In this document: positions 41,640 to 50,801 of the stretch, one piece after another
Layout: each line of letters starts with the position of its first letter
Position numbering within the stretch: the stretch's first letter is position 1
Source: an uncultured Oscillibacter sp.
Lineage (GTDB): Bacteria; Bacillota; Clostridia; Oscillospirales; Oscillospiraceae
Assembly: GCA_910589315.1 (NCBI GenBank)
Contig: CAJUTB010000003.1
Coordinates: 71,394 to 135,393 of the forward strand
Direction: 5' to 3'
DNA: 64,000 bases
Made by a program: the position numbers and the translations under genes
Notes under the pieces: generated by a model
Database searches by the model: none
Seen by the model: only the letters and a program-made list of their open reading frames with translations
Told to the model about the DNA's origin: nothing

Positions 41640-42360
41640 AATCCGGCCCTCCCCTCGCCTGCCCATACGAATAATCCAGAAACTGTTCCCGCACCATCCG
41701 GTATTTCAGGCGGCTGATGGGAAGCCGCTGTCCATCCCGCAGCAAAAACGAGTCCGGCAACAGCTTTTCCACCGCCGCAAAGTGAACCACCAGCCCTTTC
41801 ATGCAGTCGCAGAAACCCCGGTGGGCCAACAACAGCGGCGCAAATTCCCCCTGGTTCATCATCGCCCAGGTTTCGCCGCCGTCCAGAAAGTGAATGTGTA
41901 CCCGGCGGTTTTCATACTCCGTCCAGGCCACTTGCGACAGCGGGAGCTTTTCCGGTCCAAACCGGCCCGGAACCGTCACATAGCGTTCCCGGGCAGCCGG
42001 GCCGCAGCGTTCCAGCGCGCGCTTGAGCTTTTCATAGCCGTAGGGCTTCACCAGATACCACGAGGAAGCCACTTCATAGCTCTCAACGGCAAATTCGTCC
42101 GTGGCGGTGCTGAAAATCAGGCGGCAGTCCTTGTCCATAGCCCGAATGCGCCGGGCGGTCTCCATGCCGTCCATGCCCGCAAGGAACACATCCAGAAAAA
42201 TAACGTCCCACTCTCCTGCGGCAAACGTCTTTAGAAACATTTCCCCGTTTTCAAAACACTCCACTATCACCGGCGCAGCGTTTTCCTCTCCCCAGCGGAC
42301 CAGATAACCGGCCAACTCCTTCCGGTCCTTAGCCGCATCATCTACAATTGCTGTGCGCAT
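41623..42360 (-). CDS. LytTR response regulator
   Basis: 245 residues. Receiver domain (1-120) with DD at 7-8, phospho-site D57 in VIFLDVFLAGMDG, and Lys in LVKPYGYEKL; LytTR DNA-binding domain (about 140-235) with EYENRRVHIHFLDG and a FLLRDGQRLPISRLKYRMVREQFLDY end. It would bind direct repeats of about 9-10 bases; none were identified here. ATG 42360 has GGAGGGA upstream. Confidence 0.93.
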   Translation of the reverse strand: MRTAIVDDAAKDRKELAGYLVRWGEENAAPVIVECFENGEMFLKTFAAGEWDVIFLDVFLAGMDGMETARRIRAMDKDCRLIFSTATDEFAVESYEVASSWYLVKPYGYEKLKRALERCGPAARERYVTVPGRFGPEKLPLSQVAWTEYENRRVHIHFLDGGETWAMMNQGEFAPLLLAHRGFCDCMKGLVVHFAAVEKLLPDSFLLRDGQRLPISRLKYRMVREQFLDYSYGQARGGPDYAGNR

Positions 42361-42533
42361 ACTCCATTCCCTCCGCCGAAAAAAATGCATAATTATTTTT
42401 ATTCTATCATACATCCAAAATCCAAAGGGATACATTTTGCGCATATTTACGACATCTTGTGACAATATTCCCAAAATCTCCCATTACTCGGGTGAAAAAA
42501 CAGCCCGTCCATAATCATCGCCGCAAAATATGG

Positions 42534-42562
42534 TTTACAAAACCGCATCCCAGTGTTACAAT
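42534..42562 (+). promoter_or_regulatory. Promoter of DUF1836-degV operon
   Basis: TTTACA (42534-42539), 17-bp spacer, TACAAT (42557-42562), about 70 bases before the ATG at 42635. Confidence 0.7.
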
Positions 42563-42634
42563 AACCGCGGAATCAACCGCCGCCCGGATTCGCCGTGCGG
42601 CGCGCTGCAAACCGTTTCAAAGAAAGGATATTGC

Positions 42635-43225
42635 ATGAACGACCTAACCGCACTGCAAAAACGACTCCGGGAACAGCGGCCTGTGGAGTGGAACCAGCTC
42701 CCGGATTTCGCCCTTTACATGGACCAGGTCCTCTCCTATATGGACCGGCAGATCCTGCGCTTCGACGGCGACGACGGACTTACCGCCGCCATGGTAAATA
42801 ACTACACAAAAAGCGGACTCGCCCCCCGGGCCGAGGGAAAAAAATACAGCCGGGAACACCTCGCCTACTTCACGGCGATCTGTATTCTCAAGCGCGTCAT
42901 GTCCACCCGGGACATGGACCTGCTCATCCGCCAGGAATTGCAAGGGGAACGCGGCATCGCGGACGGCTACGCCGCCTTCTGCGGCAGCCTGGACCAAGCC
43001 CTCAACATCACCGCCGGAGAGTTGGAACAGCGGGCCGAAAACGGCCAGCTCTCCGACGCCGGAACCGCCGACGCCGCCATTCACTTCGCGCTCCTGAGCT
43101 ACGCCGCCGGAGTGGCCAGCAGCCGCTGTGTGGCTCTTCTGCGCCGCAGCGCGGAAAAAAAGGAACCCGGCAAAAAAGACGGCGGTAAAAAGGAACCCGG
43201 CAAAAAAGAAAAGGAGCGTGACTGA
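42635..43225 (+). CDS. DUF1836 protein
   Basis: 196 residues. Matches DUF1836: LPDFALYMDQVLSYMDRQI, then LTAAMVNNYTKSGLAPR and KKYSREHLAYFTAICILKRVMSTRDMDLLI, an HTH-MerR-like arrangement. The C-terminal tail is a Lys/Gly/Glu repeat KKEPGKKDGGKKEPGKKEKE. Likely DNA-binding. It leads an operon with the second degV, two bases apart. Start ATG 42635 with AAAGGA. Confidence 0.85.
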   Translation: MNDLTALQKRLREQRPVEWNQLPDFALYMDQVLSYMDRQILRFDGDDGLTAAMVNNYTKSGLAPRAEGKKYSREHLAYFTAICILKRVMSTRDMDLLIRQELQGERGIADGYAAFCGSLDQALNITAGELEQRAENGQLSDAGTADAAIHFALLSYAAGVASSRCVALLRRSAEKKEPGKKDGGKKEPGKKEKERD

Positions 43226-43227
43226 TC

Positions 43228-44100
43228 ATGGCCGCTTATACCATCCTGACCGACAGCTGCTGCGATCTCCCCGCGGAACTGGCCGCGGAACTGGAGCTGG
43301 AGGTTCTTCCCTTGCGTCTCGAGATGTCCGGCTCTACCTACCGGAATTATCTGGACGGCCGTGAAATCGGCTTCCAGGAATTTTACAGCCGCATCCGCGG
43401 CGGTGAAAACGCCGTTACCTCCGCCGTAAGCGTGGGCGACTTTGAAACGGCTATGCGGGCCGTTCTGGACCGGGGCGAGGATTTGCTGTGCATCTGCTTC
43501 TCCTCCGCCCTCTCCGCCACCTATCAATCCGCCTCCATCGCCGCGGACAGTTTGCGGGAGGCGTACCCGGACCGGACGCTTTATGTGGTGGACTCCCTCT
43601 GCGCTTCTATGGGGCAGGGGCTTCTCGTGTGGCTCTGCGCCCAGGAAAAACGGAATGGAAAATCCATTCACGAGGTCCGGGATTTTGCTGAGCAGCAAAA
43701 GGGCTCCATCTGCCACTGGTTCACCGTGGACGACCTGTATCACCTCAAACGCGGCGGGCGCGTCAGCGCAACCACGGCTTTGTTTGGCACCATGCTTTCC
43801 ATCAAGCCCGTGCTCCACGTGGACACAGAAGGACGGCTCATTCCCATGGAGAAAGCCCGGGGCCGCAAGGCGTCCCTGACGGCCCTGGTGGACCAGATGG
43901 AGGAAACCGCCGTCTCGCCGGGCTATCAGACCGTTTTCATCAGCCATGGCGACTGCCTGGACGATGCGAAATTCGTCGCCTCCGAAATCCGCCGCCGCTT
44001 CGGAACCCAAAACATCATCATTGGCTACATCGGTCCCGTCATCGGCAGTCACACCGGCGCGGGCGTCGTGGCCCTGTTCTTCACCGGAAGCAGCCGGTAA
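43228..44100 (+). CDS. DegV family protein (second copy)
   Basis: 290 residues. LTDSCCDLPAELAAEL opening, FSSALSATYQSASIAADSL, VVDSLCASMGQGLLVW and the lid element FTVDDLYHLKRGGRVSATTALFGTMLSIKPVLHVD. Usual fatty-acid-binding protein length. It is more canonical than the copy at 36331. It overlaps nothing and is followed six bases later by the phosphatase gene. Confidence 0.94.
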   Translation: MAAYTILTDSCCDLPAELAAELELEVLPLRLEMSGSTYRNYLDGREIGFQEFYSRIRGGENAVTSAVSVGDFETAMRAVLDRGEDLLCICFSSALSATYQSASIAADSLREAYPDRTLYVVDSLCASMGQGLLVWLCAQEKRNGKSIHEVRDFAEQQKGSICHWFTVDDLYHLKRGGRVSATTALFGTMLSIKPVLHVDTEGRLIPMEKARGRKASLTALVDQMEETAVSPGYQTVFISHGDCLDDAKFVASEIRRRFGTQNIIIGYIGPVIGSHTGAGVVALFFTGSSR

Positions 44101-44105
44101 GCCCG

Positions 44106-44700
44106 ATGCGGACACGGGCATATTTTGTCCGGCACGCACAGCCGCAATACCGTCATAAGGACGACCGGACCAGGCCGCTTTCGGCAGAGGGGATTTCCGA
44201 TTCGGAATTAGTGACGAAAGCCTTGAAGGACAAAGTAATTGACGCATTTTATTGCAGTTCCTACAAACGCAGCCCGGACACCATCCGGGGAGCCGCGGCA
44301 TATTACGGGCTGGACATTTGGACGGACGAACGCCTGCGGGAACGCGAAGCGGGCAAAAGCGGAAATCCATTTCCCATGTTTCAAAAGCGTTGGGCCGGCT
44401 TCCGCTATCACGAGGACGGCGGCGAATCCCATTGCGGCGGTTCAGAAGCGGAACATCGCCGCATTACGGAAAATCTTAGCCGGAAACGACGGGAAACGCA
44501 TGGCGATCAGAACCCACGGCGCCGCCTTATGCTCCATCATCCAGTATTATCAGCCCTCGTTCAGGTACTCGGATTTTCTGCGCGTCATCGACTGGATGCC
44601 TTATATGGTGGAATTGGATTTTGAAAACCGGCAGTTTGTCTCCCCTCGCGAGCATCTGCATCTTGAAAAAACATATCCCAAAACCGGAAAGGAGCAGGAA
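44106..44700 (+). pseudogene. Histidine phosphatase (phosphoglycerate-mutase-like), frameshifted
   Basis: Frame 1 (44106-44429) reads TRAYFVRHAQPQYRHKD with the RHG-type catalytic His region (RHA), CSSYKRSPDTIRGAA and RWAGFRYHEDGGES. The family continuation AAVQKRNIAALRKIL, THGAALCSIIQYY, RVIDWMPYMVELDF is in another frame from 44431. An extra C in CCC at 44428-44430 accounts for the break. No stop intervenes before prmA, so the second half is in frame with prmA. Either an inactivated gene, a sequencing error, or a programmed shift; the last is least likely. Confidence 0.85.
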
Positions 44701-45654
44701 ATGCACTGGCTGGAAATACACATTGATACCAACGCCGCTGGGCTGGAGGAAGTACAGGCGTTGCTGTCCGCTCAGGACATCGACGGAATTCAGATCGAGG
44801 ACGAAACGGACTTCCAAGACTTTCTCGAAAACAACCGGGATTATTGGGACTACGTGGACGAAGACCTGTCCCGGCGCATGGAGGGCCGCTCCCGCGTCAC
44901 CTTTTACCTGGAATCCAACGAGGCTGGGTTTGCCAAAATGGGACAGGTGCGGATTGCCCTGGACGCGCTGAAAAAACAGCGGTCCGACTGCGGCCCGCTG
45001 ATCATGTCCCTGGACGACGTGCAGGACGCCGACTGGGAAAACAACTGGAAGCAATATTACAAGCCCATGGAAATTGGCCGCCGTCTCCTCATCATCCCCC
45101 AATGGGAACAGGCAGAACCAGGAGAACGCATCCCCCTTTATCTGGACCCCGGCCTGACCTTCGGCACCGGCGCGCACGCCTCTACGCGGCTGTGTCTGGA
45201 AACCATGGAGGATTTCATTCGCGGCGGCGAGCGGGTGCTGGACCTGGGCTGCGGCAGCGGAATTCTGTCCATTGCCGCCCTGCGGCTGGGGGCCGCGTCG
45301 GCTCTGGCGGTGGACATCGACGACAAATGCCGGGACGCCGCCCGGGACAACGCCGCTCTGAACGATCTTGCGCCCGATGCCTGCCGCGTCCTCACCGGCA
45401 ATATCCTCACCGACGAAGCCCTGGCGGCGGAGATCGGCGGGGGGTACGACGTAGTATTTGCCAACATCGTAGCGGACGTAATCATTTCGCTGGCCCCCCG
45501 CATTCGGGGACTTCTGGCGGAAAACGGCCGTTTCCTCTGCTCCGGCATCATCGAAGGCCGGGCGGATGAAACCGCCGCCGCCCTCTCCGCCAACGGTGTG
45601 GAGGTTCTGGAACGCCGGGAGGACAACGGCTGGAACGCCTTTCTATGCAAGTGA
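44701..45654 (+). CDS. prmA: Ribosomal protein L11 methyltransferase
   Basis: 317 residues. N-terminal L11-binding domain (1-90, MHWLEIHIDTNAAGLEEV), then the methyltransferase with GLTFGTGAHASTRLCLE, VLDLGCGSGILSIAALRLGA, VDIDDKC and ANIVADVIISLAP. It trimethylates L11. The start ATG 44701 has AAAGGAG six bases upstream. The upstream frame continues without a stop from the frameshifted phosphatase, so a fused product is theoretically possible. Confidence 0.94.
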   Translation: MHWLEIHIDTNAAGLEEVQALLSAQDIDGIQIEDETDFQDFLENNRDYWDYVDEDLSRRMEGRSRVTFYLESNEAGFAKMGQVRIALDALKKQRSDCGPLIMSLDDVQDADWENNWKQYYKPMEIGRRLLIIPQWEQAEPGERIPLYLDPGLTFGTGAHASTRLCLETMEDFIRGGERVLDLGCGSGILSIAALRLGAASALAVDIDDKCRDAARDNAALNDLAPDACRVLTGNILTDEALAAEIGGGYDVVFANIVADVIISLAPRIRGLLAENGRFLCSGIIEGRADETAAALSANGVEVLERREDNGWNAFLCK

Positions 45655-45672
45655 AAACCCGTCTGAAACGCA

Positions 45673-45705
45673 GAGGCCCGGTGGAATTCCACCGGGCCTC
45701 GTTTT
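45673..45705. terminator. Bidirectional terminator between prmA and J-protein gene
   Basis: GAGGCCCGGTGG-AATT-CCACCGGGCCTC, 12-bp perfect stem followed on the plus strand by GTTTTC. Confidence 0.88.
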
Positions 45706-45711
45706 CTGCGG

Positions 45712-47496
45712 TCAATCCTTGATCCGGTTCCAGACGGAAATCATACGATGTTCGCCCAGGCTCTCCACCGTGCGGAACTCCATGCCGCCGCTGTGCATCT
45801 CCTGGCGCAGCTCCGCCTGGCTCAATCCGCTGTCCAGCAGCTCCGGCGGAATGCAATACAACGCCGTGCCGCTCTCGGAGAGGAAATAGTGGGCCAGTTC
45901 CGTCTGGGAGGGCGGCGTTTCCAGCGCGCTCACCCAGAAAAAGGCGTCGCCGTCGATCTGCACCGTACCCTGTTCGATCAAAACATAGTCATCTGTCCCC
46001 AATTCCTCCGCCGCCGCGCCGGTCTCCTCCGCAATATACCGGCAGATGTTCGGCCCGAATTGGTTCTCGTAAACGCTGCGGGCATAAGCGGCGTCGAAAT
46101 CGCTCTCCGTGGATACGCTGCTGTAAAAATTCATCTCGCCGTAGCAGAGAAACACCTCGAATTCCGGCGGGCGGTTCCGATACCACTCCTCGGTTTTCAG
46201 CCCTTCCAGACGCTCTCCCAGGGCCGTGATAAATTCTCCCGCCCCCGCCAGCGGCAGCTGAAACAGATACGCGCCGGGCGTCTCCCCAAGATTTCCCTGA
46301 TAGCCGCCGTTCGCGCTGTCGTAGTCCAAATCCAGCTCCCATTCCTCCGCAAAATCCGTCAGCGATGTCATGACCATGCGGTCCGCATAGTTGGACTGAT
46401 ACCCGAGGGCTCCCCGCTCCAGGTCCCGCTCGCCGTCCTGGTAGGCGAAGAAATATTCGTCCGGACTGTCCGCCGGGGCGTAGACGCAGGCTTTGACAAA
46501 ATCCGAATCCTGCGGGCCGTCCTCCTCGGAGTACCGGAAGGACTTCTCCGGAAATGGCCGTATCATTTCGCGGCCCAGGTCCTCTGCTAACCATTCCAGG
46601 CATTGTTCCTCCCAGGGGACGGAACCAAACTTGGCGGCAATTTCCTTGACGGACCCCACCAGCACGCTCCCCACGCCGACTGCAATGAGAAGCAGCAGCC
46701 ATGCCGTCGCGGCGACGCGGACCACCTTCTGTCTGGAATCCATCGGCGGACGCTTTTTCCGGCGCAGACGCCAGCGGTCCCTCCGCCCCACGCCCAGGAG
46801 CTGATACAGCCGCCGGTATTCCGGCCGTCCCGCGCCCTTTTCAAACCCGTACGCCTCAAAAAACGCCGTTCGGACCTCCGGGGACAAGTCGGGATGCTGT
46901 TCCACGAAATCCTCCAGGGCAAAGACAAAATCCAAGTTTCCCCGTGCGTTCCAGAAAACCGGGCTGTTCAAAAAACGCCGCCACACCAGCGGTTCCGCCC
47001 CGGAGTCGTACAGCACTTCCACCGCGTGGGCCGCGGTCATCACCGCTTCCCAAGCGTCCGCCTCGTCGCTGGACCGCCGCCGCTGTTCCTCCTCCTGGGC
47101 GGCGCGGCGGTCCCGGTTTTTCCGCCGGAGTTCCTCCAGCTTCCGGCGGCGGGCCTCCTGAGCCTCCGCCTCGCCCTCCGCAAACAGGCGGTCGTAGTCC
47201 CAATCCTCCGCCGTTTTCTCCGGCTCCGGCCCGTCGGACGGTTCAGCTCTCAACTCCGTATTCGGGTCCGGTTCTTCCCAGGCTGCCTGCGGCGGGTCTG
47301 GCGGGGACTCCGGCAACGACCCCCGCGCGCTCTGCCGCGCATGGCGGCACGCCGCCTGATATGCGCTGTGCAGACGCTGGAAGCCCTCTGGGTCCTCCTC
47401 CGGGTGGTTGTCCTTCAGAAGCTGGGCGTAGGCCCGACGAATCTCCGTCAGGTCCGCCGCCCCAGACAGGCCCAATTCGCTCCACGGCCAGTTCAC
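45712..47496 (-). CDS. Membrane-anchored J-domain-like co-chaperone
   Basis: 594 residues. N-terminal J-like domain (1-50) in which the catalytic HPD appears as HPE (31-33, KDNHPEEDPEGFQRLHSAY), an acidic/charged coiled region (100-145), a single membrane helix (258-281) and a large outside domain (290-594). Its start overlaps the Hsp70 stop as ATGA, so the pair is co-translated. The set recalls E. coli HscC with DjlB/DjlC, where degenerate membrane J-proteins partner an Hsp70. The HPE change should weaken stimulation of a standard Hsp70. Confidence 0.82.
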   Translation of the reverse strand: MNWPWSELGLSGAADLTEIRRAYAQLLKDNHPEEDPEGFQRLHSAYQAACRHARQSARGSLPESPPDPPQAAWEEPDPNTELRAEPSDGPEPEKTAEDWDYDRLFAEGEAEAQEARRRKLEELRRKNRDRRAAQEEEQRRRSSDEADAWEAVMTAAHAVEVLYDSGAEPLVWRRFLNSPVFWNARGNLDFVFALEDFVEQHPDLSPEVRTAFFEAYGFEKGAGRPEYRRLYQLLGVGRRDRWRLRRKKRPPMDSRQKVVRVAATAWLLLLIAVGVGSVLVGSVKEIAAKFGSVPWEEQCLEWLAEDLGREMIRPFPEKSFRYSEEDGPQDSDFVKACVYAPADSPDEYFFAYQDGERDLERGALGYQSNYADRMVMTSLTDFAEEWELDLDYDSANGGYQGNLGETPGAYLFQLPLAGAGEFITALGERLEGLKTEEWYRNRPPEFEVFLCYGEMNFYSSVSTESDFDAAYARSVYENQFGPNICRYIAEETGAAAEELGTDDYVLIEQGTVQIDGDAFFWVSALETPPSQTELAHYFLSESGTALYCIPPELLDSGLSQAELRQEMHSGGMEFRTVESLGEHRMISVWNRIKD

Positions 47497-49217
47497 AGGT
47501 CATCCTCCTCAAACGGCTCTGGCGGCGGAAGGGCCGCATCGCCCATATAAGCCTCCACCTGATCAAAAAACTGGTCGATCTTTTTCGTCGCCTTGGCAAT
47601 CCTCAGCGTCTCCTGAGTGGACAACTGCTGCTGATACCAGTCCAGCATCCGGCCCACTTCCTCCCGCAGTCCGCCGATGGTCGCGGCATAAAGCCGCTCG
47701 CCCCTGGCCAGCATGGCGCGGTATTCCTCCTGCTCGCGGGGATGGAGCTTGAGCTTTGACAGCTCCTGCAAACGAAGCCGGGCCTCCTCGGGGGTCATGT
47801 CCTTGTTTTGCAGCACCAGACGTTCCGTCTGCCCCGCCTCGCTGACGGCCTCCACTTCCAGCAGGCCGTTGATGTCGTATGTAAAGCGGATTTTCACCGA
47901 CTGCTGCCCGCGGGGCGCAGGCGGCACCTTCAGGCGCAGCTGTCCCAGCTGGGTGTTGTCAGCGCAGTAGCGGTTTTCCCCCTGATAAACCCGAATGTCC
48001 ACCTTTTCCTGTCCGTCGTGGACAGTGTAATAAACCCGCATTTTGCTGGTGGGAAGCACGCTGTTCCGTTCAATGATCGGGGACATGAGGTCCCGGGACG
48101 GTTCGCTGATGTTGTAGTTGGACACACCCAGAGTAAAGGGACACACATCGGTTAGAACCAGGGCCTTCAAATCGCCGGCACGGGCCTTGATGCCCGCACA
48201 GATACCGGCTCCCAGGGCTATGGCGGTGTCCGGGCGGCTGTCCCGCGCCGGTTCCCGGCCCAAAAACCGGGCGATGTACCGCCGCACCACCGGCATATGG
48301 CTGGATCCGCCCACCATCACAAGATCGTCCACCTCCTGGGGGGAGATGCCCGCGTCCAGAAATACGCGCTGAATGGGCGCGGTCATGCGCTGGAACAGCG
48401 CGCCGCTTTTCCGAATCAGCCATTCGTTGCTCAACGTGAGCGAGGCGGAGATCACGCCGTCATCCACGGACATTCCCACAATCTCCTGATGGGTAAGGGC
48501 CATTTTACAGGTTTCGGCCTGCCGGGTGATCATCTCCTTCTGACGGGCGGTGAGCGACTCGAAATCCAGGCCGCAGTCCTCGCAAAAGCCCCGTGCCACG
48601 GCATGGTCAAAGTCTTGCCCGCCCAGGCGGTTGTCCCCGTTGACGGCGGTGACGCTGACTACATTTTCAAACCGCTCCACCAGGGAAACGTCCAGCGTGC
48701 CGCCGCCCAGGTCAAACACCAGACACACTTTATCCCGTTCTCCCTCGCTGATATGCCCCGCAACCGCCGCCGCAGACGGCTCATTCACCAACCGTTCCAC
48801 CTTCAGGCCCGCCAGAGCCGCAGCGCGTTTGGTGGCGGCCCGCTGGGCCTCGGCAAAATACGCCGGGACGCTGACCACGGCCTCCGCAACCGGTTCGCCC
48901 AGATACGCCTCCGCATCCTCCCGGAGACGCCGCAGCACCAGGGCGGAAAGCTCCTCCGGCCGGAAGGTTCGCCCGGCAAGGGTATAGGTTTTCTCCGTGC
49001 CCATGAAGCGTTTGAAACGAGCGGCGGTACGGTCCGGCGCGGAGATCAGGCGGTCCCGTGCGGCGCGGCCCACCAGAATGGAACCGTCCTCGTCGACGCT
49101 GACGGCGCTGGGCGTGAGAAATTCTCCCGCGGCATTCGGGATGAGTTCGCTTTTTCCGTTCCGCCATACGGCGGCAAGGCTGTTGGTCGTTCCAAGGTCA
49201 ATTCCAATAATCGCCAT
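47493..49217 (-). CDS. Hsp70 family chaperone, HscC-like
   Basis: 574 residues, shorter than DnaK by about 60. ATPase domain with GIDLGTTNSLAA, VFDLGGGTLDVSLVE and LVMVGGSSHMPVVRRYI, then a substrate-binding domain (about 370-490) with FTLGVSN, PIIERNSVLPTSK and VKIRFTYDINGLLEVEA, and a truncated helical lid. The lid and linker shape fit HscC. Promoter TTGAAA-17-TATAAT lies at 49274-49302 on this strand. Its partner J-protein is encoded next. Confidence 0.93.
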   Translation of the reverse strand: MAIIGIDLGTTNSLAAVWRNGKSELIPNAAGEFLTPSAVSVDEDGSILVGRAARDRLISAPDRTAARFKRFMGTEKTYTLAGRTFRPEELSALVLRRLREDAEAYLGEPVAEAVVSVPAYFAEAQRAATKRAAALAGLKVERLVNEPSAAAVAGHISEGERDKVCLVFDLGGGTLDVSLVERFENVVSVTAVNGDNRLGGQDFDHAVARGFCEDCGLDFESLTARQKEMITRQAETCKMALTHQEIVGMSVDDGVISASLTLSNEWLIRKSGALFQRMTAPIQRVFLDAGISPQEVDDLVMVGGSSHMPVVRRYIARFLGREPARDSRPDTAIALGAGICAGIKARAGDLKALVLTDVCPFTLGVSNYNISEPSRDLMSPIIERNSVLPTSKMRVYYTVHDGQEKVDIRVYQGENRYCADNTQLGQLRLKVPPAPRGQQSVKIRFTYDINGLLEVEAVSEAGQTERLVLQNKDMTPEEARLRLQELSKLKLHPREQEEYRAMLARGERLYAATIGGLREEVGRMLDWYQQQLSTQETLRIAKATKKIDQFFDQVEAYMGDAALPPPEPFEEDDL

Positions 49218-49273
49218 CCATCGTCCCTCGCTTCTTCCGCCGCCGGTCCGGCGGCCCTGATTTTTTCTTTCAC

Positions 49274-49302
49274 ATTATAACGCAGGGAATTCAAAATTTC
49301 AA
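49274..49302 (-). promoter_or_regulatory. Promoter of hsp70-J operon
   Basis: Minus-strand TTGAAA (49302-49297), 17-bp spacer, TATAAT (49279-49274). No CIRCE or CtsR site seen nearby. Confidence 0.8.
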
Positions 49303-49397
49303 CCTTTTGCAACGGCGTCCCCTCCGGGCCGAAGCACCAATCCCAGAGGCGGCGCATAGACTGCGTTACAGCAAAATCAGGGAAGGAGCGGCGCATT

Positions 49398-50078
49398 ATG
49401 GAAGAAACCGGACTGCACACGGAACCCTTTGCGGCGGAGCGGGAATGGCAGATTGAGGGAATTCCCGTCCTGTCGGCCTCGATTCTGGTCCCCGACCCAG
49501 GGCCGGAGAAAACCGCTCCACGGCGCATCAAACGCTATTACCAGCTTCAATGCCGCGCCTTTCTGCGCTACTGCGAGCGGTGGCTGCTGCCCCAGGCAGA
49601 AGCCGAATACCGCCAGGCGCTGGCATCCAGCGCGCCGCTGCCCAGCTTTCACGCGGAATTGCATTATCAGGTTACATACAACGAGGGCGGTCTTTGGAGC
49701 CTCTACACCCAGTCCCGGGAATTTACGGGGTCCGGCCTGCCCCTGGTTACGCGGCGGGGCGACACCTGGGATCTGGCGGCGGGATATCCGGCGCCGCTGT
49801 CCAGCTTTTTCCCCAAGGGTTCCGCCTGGCGAAAAAAGCTCCTGTCCCTTGCCTCGGAGGAAATCCAACGCCGCGAACGGGCCGGCGCGGGCCGGTTCCA
49901 CGAAAACTGGCGGCGGGAGCTGCGGCGGCGGTTCAATTCTCAAAATTACTACCTCACGTCGGAAGGTCTGGCCTTTTTCTTTCCCATGTACGCCCTGGGG
50001 CCGGCCTCGGAGGGGATTCCCACCTTTCTCGTTCCCTACGGCGAAACGCTGCACACAAAAAAAGAAGCGGCTGATTGA
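49398..50078 (+). CDS. DUF3298-type protein (RsiV-like C-terminal domain)
   Basis: 226 residues, no signal peptide. The pattern YYQLQCRAFLRYCERWLLP, YNEGGLWSLYTQSREFTG and closing FFFPMYALGPASEGIPTFLVPY matches DUF3298, the domain found at the end of anti-sigma RsiV and related proteins. Here it occurs without a membrane segment, so it is cytoplasmic or secreted by another route. The C-terminal codons overlap the mgtC terminator. Start has GGAAGGAG. Confidence 0.75.
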   Translation: MEETGLHTEPFAAEREWQIEGIPVLSASILVPDPGPEKTAPRRIKRYYQLQCRAFLRYCERWLLPQAEAEYRQALASSAPLPSFHAELHYQVTYNEGGLWSLYTQSREFTGSGLPLVTRRGDTWDLAAGYPAPLSSFFPKGSAWRKKLLSLASEEIQRRERAGAGRFHENWRRELRRRFNSQNYYLTSEGLAFFFPMYALGPASEGIPTFLVPYGETLHTKKEAAD

Positions 50079-50092
50079 ATTTCAGCCGCTTC
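50056..50092 (-). terminator. Terminator of tandem mgtC genes
   Basis: Minus-strand GGAAGCGGCTGAAATTC with TCAGCCGCTTC then TTTTTTT. It overlaps the DUF3298 gene's last codons. Confidence 0.8.
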
Positions 50093-50093
50093 C

Positions 50094-50780
50094 TTACAGC
50101 GTTTGGATGGATTGTACGCCGGGGATTTTTTTCAGACGTTCCAAGAGATGTTCTTCTAAAAAGCCCTTGTCCAGCCGCAGGGCAAACATCGCGCTCCGGG
50201 TGCAGCCGGGTTCGGAATTGACAATGCTCATATTCAAAATTTTCAAATCCAGCTCCCGGTACAGGTGCAAAACCGCCTCAAGGCACTCGCTGCCGTTGTA
50301 CTCCACAAACAGGCTGATTTCCGGCGACGCTCGCAGCATCCGGTATTCCAGGCGGGAGAACAGCAGCTCCGCCGTCAGAATCAAAACGGTCGCCAGCAGG
50401 CCGCCCTCATAAAAGCCGCCGCCCAGCGCGAGGCCCACAATCGCAGACGCCCAAAGCCCCGCCGCAGTCGTCAGACCCTTGACCCGCTGGCGGCTTGTCA
50501 CCATGATCGTCCCTGCGCCGATGAAGCCGATGCCCGCCACCACCTGCGCCCCTAAGCGCGCCATGTCGGTATAAAGGCCCATGTAGAGATACAGATATTG
50601 GCTGGTAAGCGTGGTCATCGCAGCGCCCATACAGATCAGGATATGGGTCCGGAAGCCCGCAGGGCGGCGTTTGAAGGCCCGCTCCAGCCCGATCAGGCCG
50701 CCGCAGGCCATGGCAAGCAGAAGCCGCAGGGCGGCGGACAGCAGTGTGACGCCCCGCAGGCCGTCAAGCACAGACAGCAT
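50094..50780 (-). CDS. MgtC/SapB family membrane protein
   Basis: 228 residues. MgtC-like: helix plus GGLIGLERAFKRRPAGFRTHILICMGAA, GAQVVAGIGFIGAGTIMV, VKGLTTAAGLWASAIVGLALGGGFY, then a C-terminal ACT-like domain (about 150-228). MgtC proteins modulate F-type ATPase or Mg2+ adaptation. A close paralogue lies immediately upstream on the same strand (21 bases), evidence of a tandem duplication. Confidence 0.92.
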   Translation of the reverse strand: MLSVLDGLRGVTLLSAALRLLLAMACGGLIGLERAFKRRPAGFRTHILICMGAAMTTLTSQYLYLYMGLYTDMARLGAQVVAGIGFIGAGTIMVTSRQRVKGLTTAAGLWASAIVGLALGGGFYEGGLLATVLILTAELLFSRLEYRMLRASPEISLFVEYNGSECLEAVLHLYRELDLKILNMSIVNSEPGCTRSAMFALRLDKGFLEEHLLERLKKIPGVQSIQTL

Positions 50781-50801
50781 TACTCTTTCTCCCTTCTGAA
50801 T

